Positions 6,337 to 13,757 of a stretch of 21,762 bases of DNA are shown in pieces. The stretch's first letter is position 1; every line of letters starts with the position of its first letter. The position numbers and the translations under genes are program-made. The stretch comes from JAJDGF01 sp031549325 (lineage in GTDB: Bacteria > Bacillota > Clostridia > Christensenellales > Aristaeellaceae), in NCBI GenBank assembly GCA_031549325.1, contig JAVBQA010000085.1:1-21762 (forward strand), written 5' to 3'. Below the pieces are notes generated by a model. The model was not told the origin of the DNA. It saw only the letters and a list, made by a program, of their open reading frames with translations, and ran no database searches.

Positions 6337-7170
6337 ATGCAAAACCTTTGGCTGCTTCTGCTGATTCCGCTGCTGTACCTGTTCGTCACCTCGCCCCACC
6401 GGGGGCGCGTGCGCAGCCGCCTCGAGCTGCGGGCGCTGTTCGCCCACCGCGGGCTGCACGACATCGAAAAGGGCGTTCCGGAGAACTCGCTGGCCGCGTT
6501 CCGCGCCGCCGTCGCGCACGGCTATGGCATCGAGCTGGACGTGCATCTGACGGCCGACGATCAGCTCATCGTGTTCCACGACGACGATTTCGCGCGCGCC
6601 TGCGCCGACCCGCGCGACCCCCGCGAGATGACACTTTCCGAGATCCGGGCGCTGCGGCTGTTCGGCACGGACGAGCCGGTGCCCACGCTGGACGAGGCGC
6701 TGCGCCTGGTGAACGGGCGCGCGCCGCTGTTGGTGGAGCTGAAAAACTGCAAGCGCCACGCGACGCTGGCCCGGCTGGCCGCCGCGCGCATGGAGGACTA
6801 CGCGGGCGAGTACCTGTTCGAGTCGTTCTCGCCGCTGATCCTGACGTCGCTGACCCGGCACTCCTTCGGGCCCAAGGGCCAGCTGGTGTCGGCGATGGAC
6901 TGGTCAAAGGGCGCGACGCCCCGCTGGCTGATGCTGCTGCTGTCCTGGCTGCCGTTCAACTTCATGACCCGGCCGGACTTCGTCGCCTACGACCAAAAGA
7001 TGGACAAATCCTTGCCCATCTTTTTGCAGCGGCACGTGTTTGACACGCCGCTGTGCGTGTGGACGGTGCGCACGCCCGAGGATTATGAGCGCCTGAGCCG
7101 ATGCGTCAGCCTGCTGATTTTTGAGGGCTTTTTGCCCAGCGCCGCTCCAGAGCCTCCGAAAGGCGCGTGA
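6337..7170 (+). CDS. Glycerophosphodiester phosphodiesterase family protein, membrane-anchored
   Basis: The protein has 277 residues. Residues 2-18 form one hydrophobic N-terminal helix without a signal-peptidase site, so the enzyme is probably anchored. The GDPD TIM-barrel motifs are present: H37-R38-G39, E66-x-D68 (ELDVH), H81-D82 (VFHDDD) and the later LLVELKN strand. This indicates hydrolysis of glycerophosphodiesters to glycerol-3-phosphate and an alcohol, with a divalent metal. The ribosome binding site GAGGAG overlaps the MFS stop codon region, so the genes are cotranscribed. The last 65 bp overlap the convergent gene at 7106-7513. Confidence 0.88.
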   Translation: MQNLWLLLLIPLLYLFVTSPHRGRVRSRLELRALFAHRGLHDIEKGVPENSLAAFRAAVAHGYGIELDVHLTADDQLIVFHDDDFARACADPRDPREMTLSEIRALRLFGTDEPVPTLDEALRLVNGRAPLLVELKNCKRHATLARLAAARMEDYAGEYLFESFSPLILTSLTRHSFGPKGQLVSAMDWSKGATPRWLMLLLSWLPFNFMTRPDFVAYDQKMDKSLPIFLQRHVFDTPLCVWTVRTPEDYERLSRCVSLLIFEGFLPSAAPEPPKGA

Positions 7171-7513
7171 CCGGCAGCCCCAGCAGGAACCAATACAGCG
7201 TGAACCGCGGGCAGATCTGGCCGTGCAGGTTGAACCGGCGACCCGAGTAATCCCAGACGTTCCATCGCATCACCCGGTTCACGACATGGCCCACCGCGTA
7301 TTCCACCGCCGTGATCAGCGCCGCGCCGGCCAGGCACTTGTGCAGCCGCCGCGCCTTCTTGTGGCGGCGGCACAGCTTGTGCATCAGCACGAAGCACACG
7401 CCGCCCGTCAGCGCCATGGTCCAGTGGGTTCGGCGGCGGTACATCAGCTCAATCAGGCTGTAGCCAACAGCGCCCACCGCAAACGCGCGCAGATCCCGCT
7501 CCCGTTCCGTCAT
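7106..7513 (-). CDS. CmpB-like putative ABC transporter permease (PF06541 type), small membrane protein
   Basis: The protein has 135 residues. The start is ATG 7513 (MTERERDL), with AAGGAG 9 nt upstream. An in-frame ATG 99 bp further out lacks a ribosome binding site. Helices lie at about residues 10-22, 29-42, 54-70 and 95-112. Characteristic segments are YSLIELMYRR, AVEYAVGHVVN, WNVWDYS and LHGQICPRFTLYWFLLG, as in the clostridial PF06541 family, which is annotated 'putative ABC-transporter type IV' but has no demonstrated transport role. Its 3' end overlaps the phosphodiesterase gene by 65 bp in opposite orientation. No clear promoter was identified upstream. Confidence 0.8.
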   Translation of the reverse strand: MTERERDLRAFAVGAVGYSLIELMYRRRTHWTMALTGGVCFVLMHKLCRRHKKARRLHKCLAGAALITAVEYAVGHVVNRVMRWNVWDYSGRRFNLHGQICPRFTLYWFLLGLPVTRLSEALERRWAKSPQKSAG

Positions 7514-7676
7514 AAAAATCATCTCCTTATGAACCATAGGTTGCGTGCCCGGCGGCGCCAATATCCAGGGCAGATTCTGCCTCCATTCCAGAAAATGCAT
7601 CAGGAAAACCAATCCAAAGGCGCTCGGCGCATCGGCGCGCGAGAGAAGGCCGTGCGCGTGTCATTAACTAATATTT

Positions 7677-7694
7677 AACATAAATATGTATGTT
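7677..7694. promoter_or_regulatory. AT-rich 18-bp inverted repeat upstream of the T-box promoter
   Basis: AACATA (7677-7682) and TATGTT (7689-7694) form perfect 6-bp arms around a 6-bp centre. The repeat ends 6 bp before the -35 box at 7701. It may be an operator or simply an UP-element-like AT tract. Confidence 0.3.
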
Positions 7695-7700
7695 TATTCG

Positions 7701-7729
7701 TTGAAACCCCGGGCGGCATCCGATAGAAT
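7701..7729 (+). promoter_or_regulatory. Sigma-A promoter of the T-box transcript
   Basis: TTGAAA (7701-7706), a 17-bp spacer and TAGAAT (7724-7729) predict a transcription start near 7736, just before the T-box leader. Confidence 0.75.
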
Positions 7730-7739
7730 GAGTCCAACA

Positions 7740-8026
7740 ATTGAATAAAACCACCAAATGCATTGACCAGGATCAACGCCCCCGATTTGTTTTCTACAGA
7801 GAGCCGCCGGTTGCTGTGAGGCGGCGAAAACATGGAGGCCACTCCCCTGGTAGCAGCCGGTTGAAAGGCGTCAAGCCAATTAGACCGGGCCGGGTTCCCC
7901 CGTTACAGGGAAGCGCACTCAAGCCATTGGCTGCGCAAGAGCGGCCGCCTTTACGGGCGGCAAGGAAAGTGGTACCGCGGACACAAGTCTCCGTCTTTCA
8001 TCGAACAGGAAAGACGGAGTTTTTCT
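7740..8026 (+). promoter_or_regulatory. T-box riboswitch, predicted tRNA-Ala (GCC specifier)
   Basis: Stem I base: ACCAGG (7766-7771) with CCTGGT (7846-7851). Mid-stem: TGTTTTC (7788-7794) with GAAAACA (7826-7832). The distal part has the conserved ACAGAGAG (7796-7803), and its stem is capped by GGTTGCTGTGA. The specifier loop 3' strand reads TGGAG-GCC-A, which aligns with the classical TGGAG-TAC-A of tyrS leaders and gives codon GCC (Ala). Stem III: GCCGCC/GGCGGC (7944-7961). The T-box core GGAAAGTGGTACCGCGG (7964-7980) follows, with TGGT at 7970-7973. This pairs with ACCA, meaning discriminator A73, which fits tRNA-Ala but not tRNA-Gly (U73). The terminator follows. The canonical AGUA bulge is not evident. 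Confidence 0.9.
7989..8024 (+). terminator. T-box attenuator terminator
   Basis: CTCCGTCTTTC (7989-7999) and GAAAGACGGAG (8009-8019) form a perfect 11-bp stem followed by TTTTT (8020-8024). The CTTTC arm can alternatively pair with the GAAAG just before the T-box TGGT, forming the antiterminator. Confidence 0.9.
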
Positions 8027-8069
8027 GTTTGGAAGGCTTGAATCACACGCGCATGGAGGGTTATCACTC

Positions 8070-10592
8070 ATGAAGATCAGTTTTTCCACGCTGGGCTGCC
8101 CGGATTTCTCCTGGCCGGACATCTACGCCATGGCCAAGGACTTTGGCTTTGACGGCATCGAGGTGCGCGGCATCGGCAGCGCGCTGAACGCGATGGACGC
8201 CGACGTGTTCAAGCCGGGCCAGATCGAGAAAACCATCGAAAAGCTCAAGAGCCTGCGGCTCGAGATCCCATGCCTGGCCACCTCCAGCAGCAGCAGCCTG
8301 GCCGTGCCCGAGCGGCGCGCCGAGGCCGTGGCCGAGATCACCGGCACCATCGAGCTGGCCAAGGCGCTGGGCGCGAAGTACATCCGCATTCTGGCCGACA
8401 CCGACGCGCCCGTGACCGGCGAGGTGGACGATGCGGACGTGGCCTCCGCGCTGAAGCGGCTGGCGCGCTTCGCCGAGGACACCGGCGTGACGCTGCTGTG
8501 CGAGACCAACGGCGTGTATGCCGATACCGCCCGCCTGAGGCGGCTGCTGGACGCGGTCGGCAGCCCGTGCGTGGCCGCGCTGTGGGACATGCACCACCCC
8601 TACCGCTACTTCGGCGAGACGCCGGAGGCAACCATCAAAAACCTGAACGGCTACATCCGCCACACCCACGTGAAGGACTCGGTGATGCAGGACGGCAAGG
8701 CGTCCTACCGCATGATGGGCGAGGGCGACCTGCCCATCCCGGACATGCTGAACGCGCTGGCAAACTACGGCTACGGCGGCTATGTGTCCCTGGAATGGGT
8801 GAAGCGCTGGGCGCCGGAGCTGGAAGAGGCGGGCATCGTGTTCCCCCAGTTCGCCAACTACATGAGCGCCTGGCGCGACGCGCGCGTGCAGGTGGTGGAA
8901 GAAAAGCCCGCCCAGAAATACCTGTTTCCCAAGGAGCACCTGATCGACCTGTCCTTCCCGGAGCTGCTCAAGACCATGGCCCAGACCTACCCGGACAACC
9001 TGGCCATCCGCTACACCGCCTGCGACTACACCCGCACCTACCGCGAGTTCAAGCGCGACGTGGACGCCTTTGCCCGCTCTCTGATCGCCATGGGCGTTCA
9101 GAAGGGCGACCACGTGGCCATTTGGGCCACCAATGTGCCCGCCTGGTTCATCACGTTCTGGGCCGCCGTCGAGATCGGCGCGGTGCTGGTGACCGTCAAC
9201 ACCGCCTACAAGATCCACGAGGCCGAGTACCTGCTGCGCCAGTCGGACACCCACACGCTGGTCATGACGGACGGCGTGAAGGGCGTCAGCTACCCCGAGA
9301 TCATTCAGCAGCTGTGCCCGGAGCTTCAGAGCTGCAAGCCCGGCGCGCTCGCCTCCGCCAAGCTGCCCCGGCTGAAGAACGTGGTCAGCGTCGAATCCCG
9401 CATTCCGGGCTGCTACGGCTGGGATGACGCCCTGGCCATGGCGGACAGCGTGCCCATGTCCGAGGTGGAGGCGCGCATTCGGGACATCGACGTGCACGAC
9501 GTGTGCAACATGCAGTACACCTCGGGCACCACCGGCTTCCCCAAGGGCGTGATGCTGACCCACCACAACGTGGTCAACAACGGCAAGGCCATCGGCGACT
9601 GCATGGAGCTGACCACCAGGGACCGGCTGCTGATCCACGTGCCCATGTTCCACTGCTTTGGCATGGTGCTGGCCATGACCGCCAGCGTGACCCACGGCAC
9701 CGCCATGTTCCCCATGCCGGCGTTCTCCCCCAAGGCGTCGCTGGCCGCCATCAACAGCGAGAAGATCACCGCCTGCCACGGCGTGCCCACCATGTTCATC
9801 GCCATGCTGGAGCACCCGGACTTCGACCAGACCGACTTCACAAGCATGCGCACCGGCATCATGGCGGGCAGCCCCTGCCCGGTGGCCGTGATGGAGCAGG
9901 TGCTCACCCGGATGCACATGGACGAGATCTGCATCACCTACGGCCAGACCGAGGCCAGCCCCGGCTGCACCATGAGCAAGACCACCGACTCCATCGAGGT
10001 GCGCGTGAACACCGTCGGCGGCCCGCTTTACGGCGTGGAGTGCAAAATTGTCGATCCGGAAACCGGCGCGGATCTGCCCGACGAAACGGACGGCGAGTTC
10101 TGCGCGCGCGGTTACAACGTGATGAGGGGCTACTACAAGATGCCCGAGGCCACCGCCGCCGTCATCGACCAGGATGGCTGGCTGCACACCGGCGACCTGG
10201 CCAGAAGGACCGCGGACGGCAACTACAAGATCACCGGCCGCATCAAGGACATGATCATCCGGGGCGGCGAGAACATCTACCCCAAGGAGATCGAGGAGTT
10301 CCTGTACACCCATGAGAAGGTCAAGGACGTGCAGGTCATCGGCGTTCCCGACGCGCAGTACGGCGAGCAGATCATGGCCTGCGTCGTCGTCAAGGAGGGT
10401 ATGCAAACCGACGCCGCCGAGCTGACCGCGTTCTGCCTGTCCCGCATGGCCAAGCACAAGTGCCCCAAATACTTCGACTTCGTCGATTCCTTCCCCATGA
10501 ACGCCGCCGGAAAAATCCTGAAGTACAAGATGCGCGAGGCCGCCGTCGAGAAGCTGGGGCTGCAAAACGCCGCCAAGATCGTAACGGCGTAG
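8070..10592 (+). CDS. Fusion: AP-endonuclease-2-like TIM barrel + acyl-CoA synthetase-like AMP-binding enzyme
   Basis: The protein has 840 residues from ATG 8070 (GGAGGG 9 nt upstream). Residues 1-270 are a xylose-isomerase-like/AP_endonuc_2 barrel with the usual metal-ligand positions E145 (CETNG), D173 (WDMHHP), H198/H200 (HTHVKD) and E242 (SLEWVK). These domains normally act as sugar or inosose isomerases, epimerases or dehydratases. After a short linker, residues 290-835 are a complete FadD/medium-chain type adenylate-forming enzyme: YTSGTTGFPKG from 483, YGQTEASP, GWLHTGDLA (about 704), GRIKDMIIRGGENIYPKEIEE and the catalytic lysine in NAAGKILKYK (K815). It should activate a carboxylate via AMP, most likely to a CoA thioester. 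The frame is continuous, with no internal ribosome binding site or stop at the junction. It is monocistronic, between a T-box leader and a terminator. The substrate and the link to alanine are unknown. Confidence 0.88.
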   Translation: MKISFSTLGCPDFSWPDIYAMAKDFGFDGIEVRGIGSALNAMDADVFKPGQIEKTIEKLKSLRLEIPCLATSSSSSLAVPERRAEAVAEITGTIELAKALGAKYIRILADTDAPVTGEVDDADVASALKRLARFAEDTGVTLLCETNGVYADTARLRRLLDAVGSPCVAALWDMHHPYRYFGETPEATIKNLNGYIRHTHVKDSVMQDGKASYRMMGEGDLPIPDMLNALANYGYGGYVSLEWVKRWAPELEEAGIVFPQFANYMSAWRDARVQVVEEKPAQKYLFPKEHLIDLSFPELLKTMAQTYPDNLAIRYTACDYTRTYREFKRDVDAFARSLIAMGVQKGDHVAIWATNVPAWFITFWAAVEIGAVLVTVNTAYKIHEAEYLLRQSDTHTLVMTDGVKGVSYPEIIQQLCPELQSCKPGALASAKLPRLKNVVSVESRIPGCYGWDDALAMADSVPMSEVEARIRDIDVHDVCNMQYTSGTTGFPKGVMLTHHNVVNNGKAIGDCMELTTRDRLLIHVPMFHCFGMVLAMTASVTHGTAMFPMPAFSPKASLAAINSEKITACHGVPTMFIAMLEHPDFDQTDFTSMRTGIMAGSPCPVAVMEQVLTRMHMDEICITYGQTEASPGCTMSKTTDSIEVRVNTVGGPLYGVECKIVDPETGADLPDETDGEFCARGYNVMRGYYKMPEATAAVIDQDGWLHTGDLARRTADGNYKITGRIKDMIIRGGENIYPKEIEEFLYTHEKVKDVQVIGVPDAQYGEQIMACVVVKEGMQTDAAELTAFCLSRMAKHKCPKYFDFVDSFPMNAAGKILKYKMREAAVEKLGLQNAAKIVTA

Positions 10593-10660
10593 GGAAATCG
10601 GGCGGGGAACGCCAGGGGGGCGCCAGGTGCACCAGGCTTGTTCTTTCCCGGTGTGGCAGA

Positions 10661-10690
10661 AAAGGGCCGCGTCAATCGACGCGGCCCTTT
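10661..10690. terminator. Bidirectional intrinsic terminator
   Basis: AAAGGGCCGCGTC (10661-10673) and GACGCGGCCCTTT (10678-10690) form a perfect 13-bp stem with an AATC loop. On the minus strand the stem is followed by TTTTC; on the plus strand only by TTTC. It separates the fusion gene from the convergent peptidoglycan-binding gene and ends both units. Confidence 0.8.
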
Positions 10691-10713
10691 CAAAGGCAGT
10701 TTGTGCCATGATT

Positions 10714-11442
10714 CTATTTCAATTCGATTTTTTCCGCGAAGGCCGCCGGAATCGTGATTGTACCACCCATTGTGCTCTGATAAGAATACACGCCGATGCA
10801 AGTGCCGTACACGACTACTTTGTCATCTTCCAAGACGCGCGATGCGCCCTCCGGCCTCGTATAACCAACGAGCACCACGTCGCCGTAGGAACCCTTTGTG
10901 GCAATGCGGTACTGTGTCTCTTTGTCACCTTCGATGACTTGGATTATTTTGCCGCTAAATGTGACAAGCTTCGTGGTGTACGCATCCGGATCACGGGCAA
11001 CGGCTTTATAATTCAGCTTCTCATAAATGCTCGGGTCAAACGGCGGCAGCGGATTCTCTTTGGCGTCTTCTGCAAACAGGCGCGCCTGCGTACCGGAATC
11101 CGCGACACCAGAGGGCGTCATGCCATTGGCCTTTTGAAAGTCTGTCAATGCCTGCACTGTCTTATCACCGAAGCCGCCGTCGGCCTTACCGGTTAAGTAC
11201 TTCAGCTCGATCAGGCGCGCCTGAATGGCCTTGACGCCTTCGCCCTTGCTGCCGCTCTGATACGTCTCATAGGGCGCGGGCGTCGGTTTGGGCGTCAACT
11301 CATCCATCTTGGCGGTCGCTTCGGTCACAAGCCCCTGAAGTTCCTCCAAGGTCATCGTTTCCAGGTCGATCGTCTGCGGGGCTGCCAGGGCGCACGGGGT
11401 CGTCAGTGCCATGATCATGAGGGCCGCGAGTAGTTTCTTCAT
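10714..11442 (-). CDS. Secreted peptidoglycan-binding-domain protein with C-terminal OB-like domain
   Basis: The protein has 242 residues. ATG 11442 (MKKLLAALMIMALTT) is chosen because GGAAGGCGG lies upstream and it begins a clean signal peptide with a likely AxA cleavage after ALA (residue 20). A short acidic/Thr-Pro linker follows (residues 22-60). Residues 62-124 are a PG_binding_1 domain (GSKGEGVKAIQARLIEL, DGGFGDKTVQALTDFQKANG). Residues 143-242 match a beta-rich, OB-like domain common in clostridial extracellular proteins (YKAVARDPDAY, TFSGKIIQVIEG, GGTITIPA). No catalytic domain is present. The likely role is cell-wall attachment or sensing outside the membrane. Its GC content appears lower than that of the flanking genes, so it may have been acquired. 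It has its own promoter and terminator. Confidence 0.82.
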   Translation of the reverse strand: MKKLLAALMIMALTTPCALAAPQTIDLETMTLEELQGLVTEATAKMDELTPKPTPAPYETYQSGSKGEGVKAIQARLIELKYLTGKADGGFGDKTVQALTDFQKANGMTPSGVADSGTQARLFAEDAKENPLPPFDPSIYEKLNYKAVARDPDAYTTKLVTFSGKIIQVIEGDKETQYRIATKGSYGDVVLVGYTRPEGASRVLEDDKVVVYGTCIGVYSYQSTMGGTITIPAAFAEKIELK

Positions 11443-11476
11443 GCATGTTCCGCCTTCCACTTGTATTGCCTTCTCT

Positions 11477-11504
11477 ATTATGCCATATTTTGAGAAAAAA
11501 TCAA
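11477..11504 (-). promoter_or_regulatory. Sigma-A promoter of the peptidoglycan-binding gene
   Basis: On the minus strand TTGATT (complement of 11499-11504), a 16-bp AT-rich spacer and CATAAT (complement of 11477-11482) lie 35-62 bp upstream of the start codon. Confidence 0.6.
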
Positions 11505-11630
11505 GCGTTAAAGTTACGCAATTTGTGTTTGATTAACATGTTCATGTATCTTTTTCAGGGCCGTTCCGTCGCGGGCGCGCGTCTTGCTGGCATGCGCCAG
11601 GACTCATCGCGTTTCTATGCGCATCACAAA

Positions 11631-11657
11631 GGCGGCCTGGCCAACCGCCAGACCGCC
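11631..11657 (-). terminator. Probable terminator after rpiB
   Basis: GGCGGCCTGGC (11631-11641) pairs with GCCAGACCGCC (11647-11657) at 10 of 11 positions. On the minus strand it is followed by only three T, so termination may be partial. The rest of 11505-11676 shows nothing recognisable. Confidence 0.5.
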
Positions 11658-11676
11658 CAATGTAACCAATATGCCC

Positions 11677-12117
11677 CTACTCCTCCAGCGCCGCCACCAG
11701 ATCGATGCGCTTTTGGTGGCGGCCGCCGCCCTCGAACTCGGCGTCGAAAAACGCGTCCACGATGGCCTTGGCCATCTCGATTCCGACGATGCGCCCGCCA
11801 AAGCAGATGATGTTGGCGTCGTTGTGCAGCCGGGTCAGCCGGGCGCTGAGCGGCTCCGAGCAGCAGGCCGCGCGGATGCCCTTGACTTTGTTGGCCGTGA
11901 TGGAGATGCCGATGCCGGTGCCGCAGATCAGCACGCCCCGGTCGAACGCCCCCGACGCCACCGCGCGCGCGACCTTCTCGCCGTACACCGGATAGTCGCA
12001 GCTGGCCGGGCTGTCCGTCCCGAAATCGACCACCTCGAAGCCCTTGCCCCGCAGGTGCCCGATGATGGTTTCCTTGCATTCAAATCCGCCGTGGTCGACC
12101 CCGATCGCAATTTTCAC
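11677..12117 (-). CDS. rpiB: Ribose-5-phosphate isomerase B
   Basis: The protein has 146 residues and starts at GTG 12117. GGAGGG lies 7 nt upstream, which rules out the in-frame TTG at 12132 that precedes it. It interconverts ribose-5-phosphate and ribulose-5-phosphate in the pentose phosphate pathway (RpiB/LacAB family). Visible motifs are D8-H9-G (GVDHGGFE), the active-site cysteine C65 in LICGTGIGIS, and H98-N-D in RLHNDANIICFGGR, matching the Cys/His pair of E. coli RpiB. The usual family length is about 150 residues. It is the last gene of the unit AAA ATPase - DUF1846 - rpiB. Its product feeds PRPP synthetase, encoded by the next unit upstream. Confidence 0.95.
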   Translation of the reverse strand: MKIAIGVDHGGFECKETIIGHLRGKGFEVVDFGTDSPASCDYPVYGEKVARAVASGAFDRGVLICGTGIGISITANKVKGIRAACCSEPLSARLTRLHNDANIICFGGRIVGIEMAKAIVDAFFDAEFEGGGRHQKRIDLVAALEE

Positions 12118-12146
12118 GAAAACACCCTCCAAAGAGAATTCACAAT

Positions 12147-12198
12147 GCGCGCGCGGCGTTTGCCGGGCGGCGCGGGCTTGCCCCGCCCGGTTGCGCGC
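12147..12198. other. Long GC-rich hairpin between the DUF1846 gene and rpiB
   Basis: GCGCGC (12147-12152) can pair with GCGCGC (12193-12198), and CCGGGCGG (12163-12170) with CCGCCCGG (12183-12190). No T-run follows on either strand. It may be an RNA-processing or stability element within the operon. Its left flank contains ATTCACAATG, also found in the repeat before prs. Confidence 0.45.
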
Positions 12199-12205
12199 TG
12201 CGCGC

Positions 12206-13690
12206 CTATTTATGGTACAGCTTCTGCGTCTCGTACTTCGGCTCGCAGGTCAGGTTCATGCCGAGCTTGCGGAACACGCGCTCGTCCACCGGCGACAGGA
12301 TGACCGAGGAGTGCACCTCCAGCCCCGCCAAGTTCTCCAGCTGGGCCATGGCCTGCTCGGCGCTGTCGTCCGTGACCGCGCAGATGCTGAGCGCCAGCAG
12401 CACCTCGTCGGTGTGCAGCCGCGGGTTCTTGCTGCCCAGGTGGTCCAGCTTCAGATGCTGGATGGGCTCGATGATGGTGGGGCTGATCAGGTGGCGCTCC
12501 TCCTCGATGCCGCCCAGCCACTTCAGCGCGTTCAGCAGCAGCGCCGAGGACGCGCCCAGCAGGTCGGTGGTCTTGCCGGTGATGATGGTGCCGTCCTGCA
12601 TCTGGATGGCGGACGCCGGGCCGTCGGATTGCTGTTCGCGCTCGAGCGCGGCGGCGATCACCGGGCGGCTTTGGCTGGTGACGCCCGTCTGGGTCATCAG
12701 CAGCTTGAGCCGCGCCACCTCGTCCTCGCTGCCGGTGCCCTGGCGCACCAGGCACATCGCCTGGTAGTAGCGCCGGACGATCTCGTCCGAGGCGGCCTTG
12801 CGCACGGCCTCGTCGTCGAAGATGCAGAAGCCCGCCATGTTCACGCCCATGTCGGTGGGCGACTTGTAGGGCGACTCGCCCCAGATCCGCTGGAACATCT
12901 CGTTCACCAGCGGGAAGATCTCCACGTCGCGGTTGTAGTTCACCGCGGTCTCGCCGTAGGCCTCGAGGTGGAACGAGTCGATCATGTTCACGTCGTTCAG
13001 GTCCGCCGTGGCGGCCTCGTAGGCGATGTTGACCGGATGCCGAAGCGGCAGGTTCCAGATGGGGAACGTCTCGAACTTGGCGTAGCCCGCGCGGATGCCG
13101 CGCTGATGCTCGTGGTACAGCTGGCTGAGGCAGGTGGCCATCTTGCCCGAGCCGGGGCCGGGCGCGGTCACCACCACCAGCGGTTTCGTGGTTTCGATGT
13201 AGTCATTCTTGCCGTAGCCTTCCGCCGACACGATCTTCTCGACCTCGGACGGATACCCCGCGATCGGATAGTGCCGGTACACCGGCACGCCCCGGTCCTC
13301 CAGGTATTTCTTGAAGCTGTCGGCTGAGGGCTGCTGCGCGTAGCGGGTCAGCACCACGCTGCCCACGTGCAGCCCGATCTCGCGAAAGGAGTCGATCAGG
13401 CGCAGCACATCGGAATCGTAGGTGATGCCAAGGTCGCTCCGCACCTTGTTTTTCTCGATGTCGGCGGCGTTGATGACGATCACGATCTCGGTTTGCTCCC
13501 TGAGCCGCAGCAGCATCTGCACTTTGCTGTCCGGGCGGAAGCCGGGCAGCACGCGGGAGGCGTGGTAGTCGTCGAACAGCTTGCCGCCAAACTCCAGATA
13601 CAGCTTGCCGCCGAACTTGCCGAACCGGGCGGCGATGTGCTCGGACTGCAGCTTCACATACTTTTCATGGTCAAAGCCGATGCGCGCCAT
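12206..13690 (-). CDS. DUF1846 family protein
   Basis: The protein has 494 residues, the usual family length, and starts at ATG 13690 after AGGAGG. Recognition is from the N-terminus (IGFDHEKYVKLQSEHI) and the segments FGGKLYLEFGGKLFDDYHASRVLPGF and VMVTAPGPGSGK-like (residues 171-183, here LVVVTAPGPGSGK). The last resembles a nucleotide-binding loop. Other conserved-looking stretches are NYNRDVEIFPLVNEM and SPTDMGVNMAGFCI. Structures of the family show a multidomain fold with a P-loop-like and a Rossmann-like part, but its biological function is not established. It lies 67 bp downstream of the AAA ATPase gene and is probably cotranscribed with it and rpiB. Confidence 0.9.
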   Translation of the reverse strand: MARIGFDHEKYVKLQSEHIAARFGKFGGKLYLEFGGKLFDDYHASRVLPGFRPDSKVQMLLRLREQTEIVIVINAADIEKNKVRSDLGITYDSDVLRLIDSFREIGLHVGSVVLTRYAQQPSADSFKKYLEDRGVPVYRHYPIAGYPSEVEKIVSAEGYGKNDYIETTKPLVVVTAPGPGSGKMATCLSQLYHEHQRGIRAGYAKFETFPIWNLPLRHPVNIAYEAATADLNDVNMIDSFHLEAYGETAVNYNRDVEIFPLVNEMFQRIWGESPYKSPTDMGVNMAGFCIFDDEAVRKAASDEIVRRYYQAMCLVRQGTGSEDEVARLKLLMTQTGVTSQSRPVIAAALEREQQSDGPASAIQMQDGTIITGKTTDLLGASSALLLNALKWLGGIEEERHLISPTIIEPIQHLKLDHLGSKNPRLHTDEVLLALSICAVTDDSAEQAMAQLENLAGLEVHSSVILSPVDERVFRKLGMNLTCEPKYETQKLYHK

Positions 13691-13757
13691 AGTGCCTCCT
13701 GTTGTCGTATTTCGCGGTTCTGCATTCAGGATTCAAAACCGCCATGCGCCTTGCGAA

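Noticed and set aside
7834..7841. Glycine (GGC) reading of the T-box specifier
   Set aside because: GGC would be followed by C instead of a purine, and the T-box TGGT pairs with discriminator A, whereas bacterial tRNA-Gly has U. GCC (Ala) fits both.
7741..8073. 110-codon open frame in the fusion-gene leader
   Set aside because: It lies entirely in the T-box RNA; its sequence is explained by conserved RNA structure and it lacks a ribosome binding site.
8064..10709. 881-codon open frame on the minus strand opposite the fusion gene
   Set aside because: It is an antisense shadow of a high-GC gene: His/Gly/Val/Ala-rich, no ribosome binding site, no recognisable domain, and it runs through the terminator at 10661.
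11534..11545. AACATGTT palindrome near 11535 as a second LexA box
   Set aside because: Only one GAAC half-site is present; the other arm lacks GTTC, and the gene is a cell-wall protein.
12044..13327. 427-codon plus-strand open frame opposite the DUF1846 gene
   Set aside because: Low-complexity antisense frame caused by GC-rich third positions; the minus-strand DUF1846 gene is clear.
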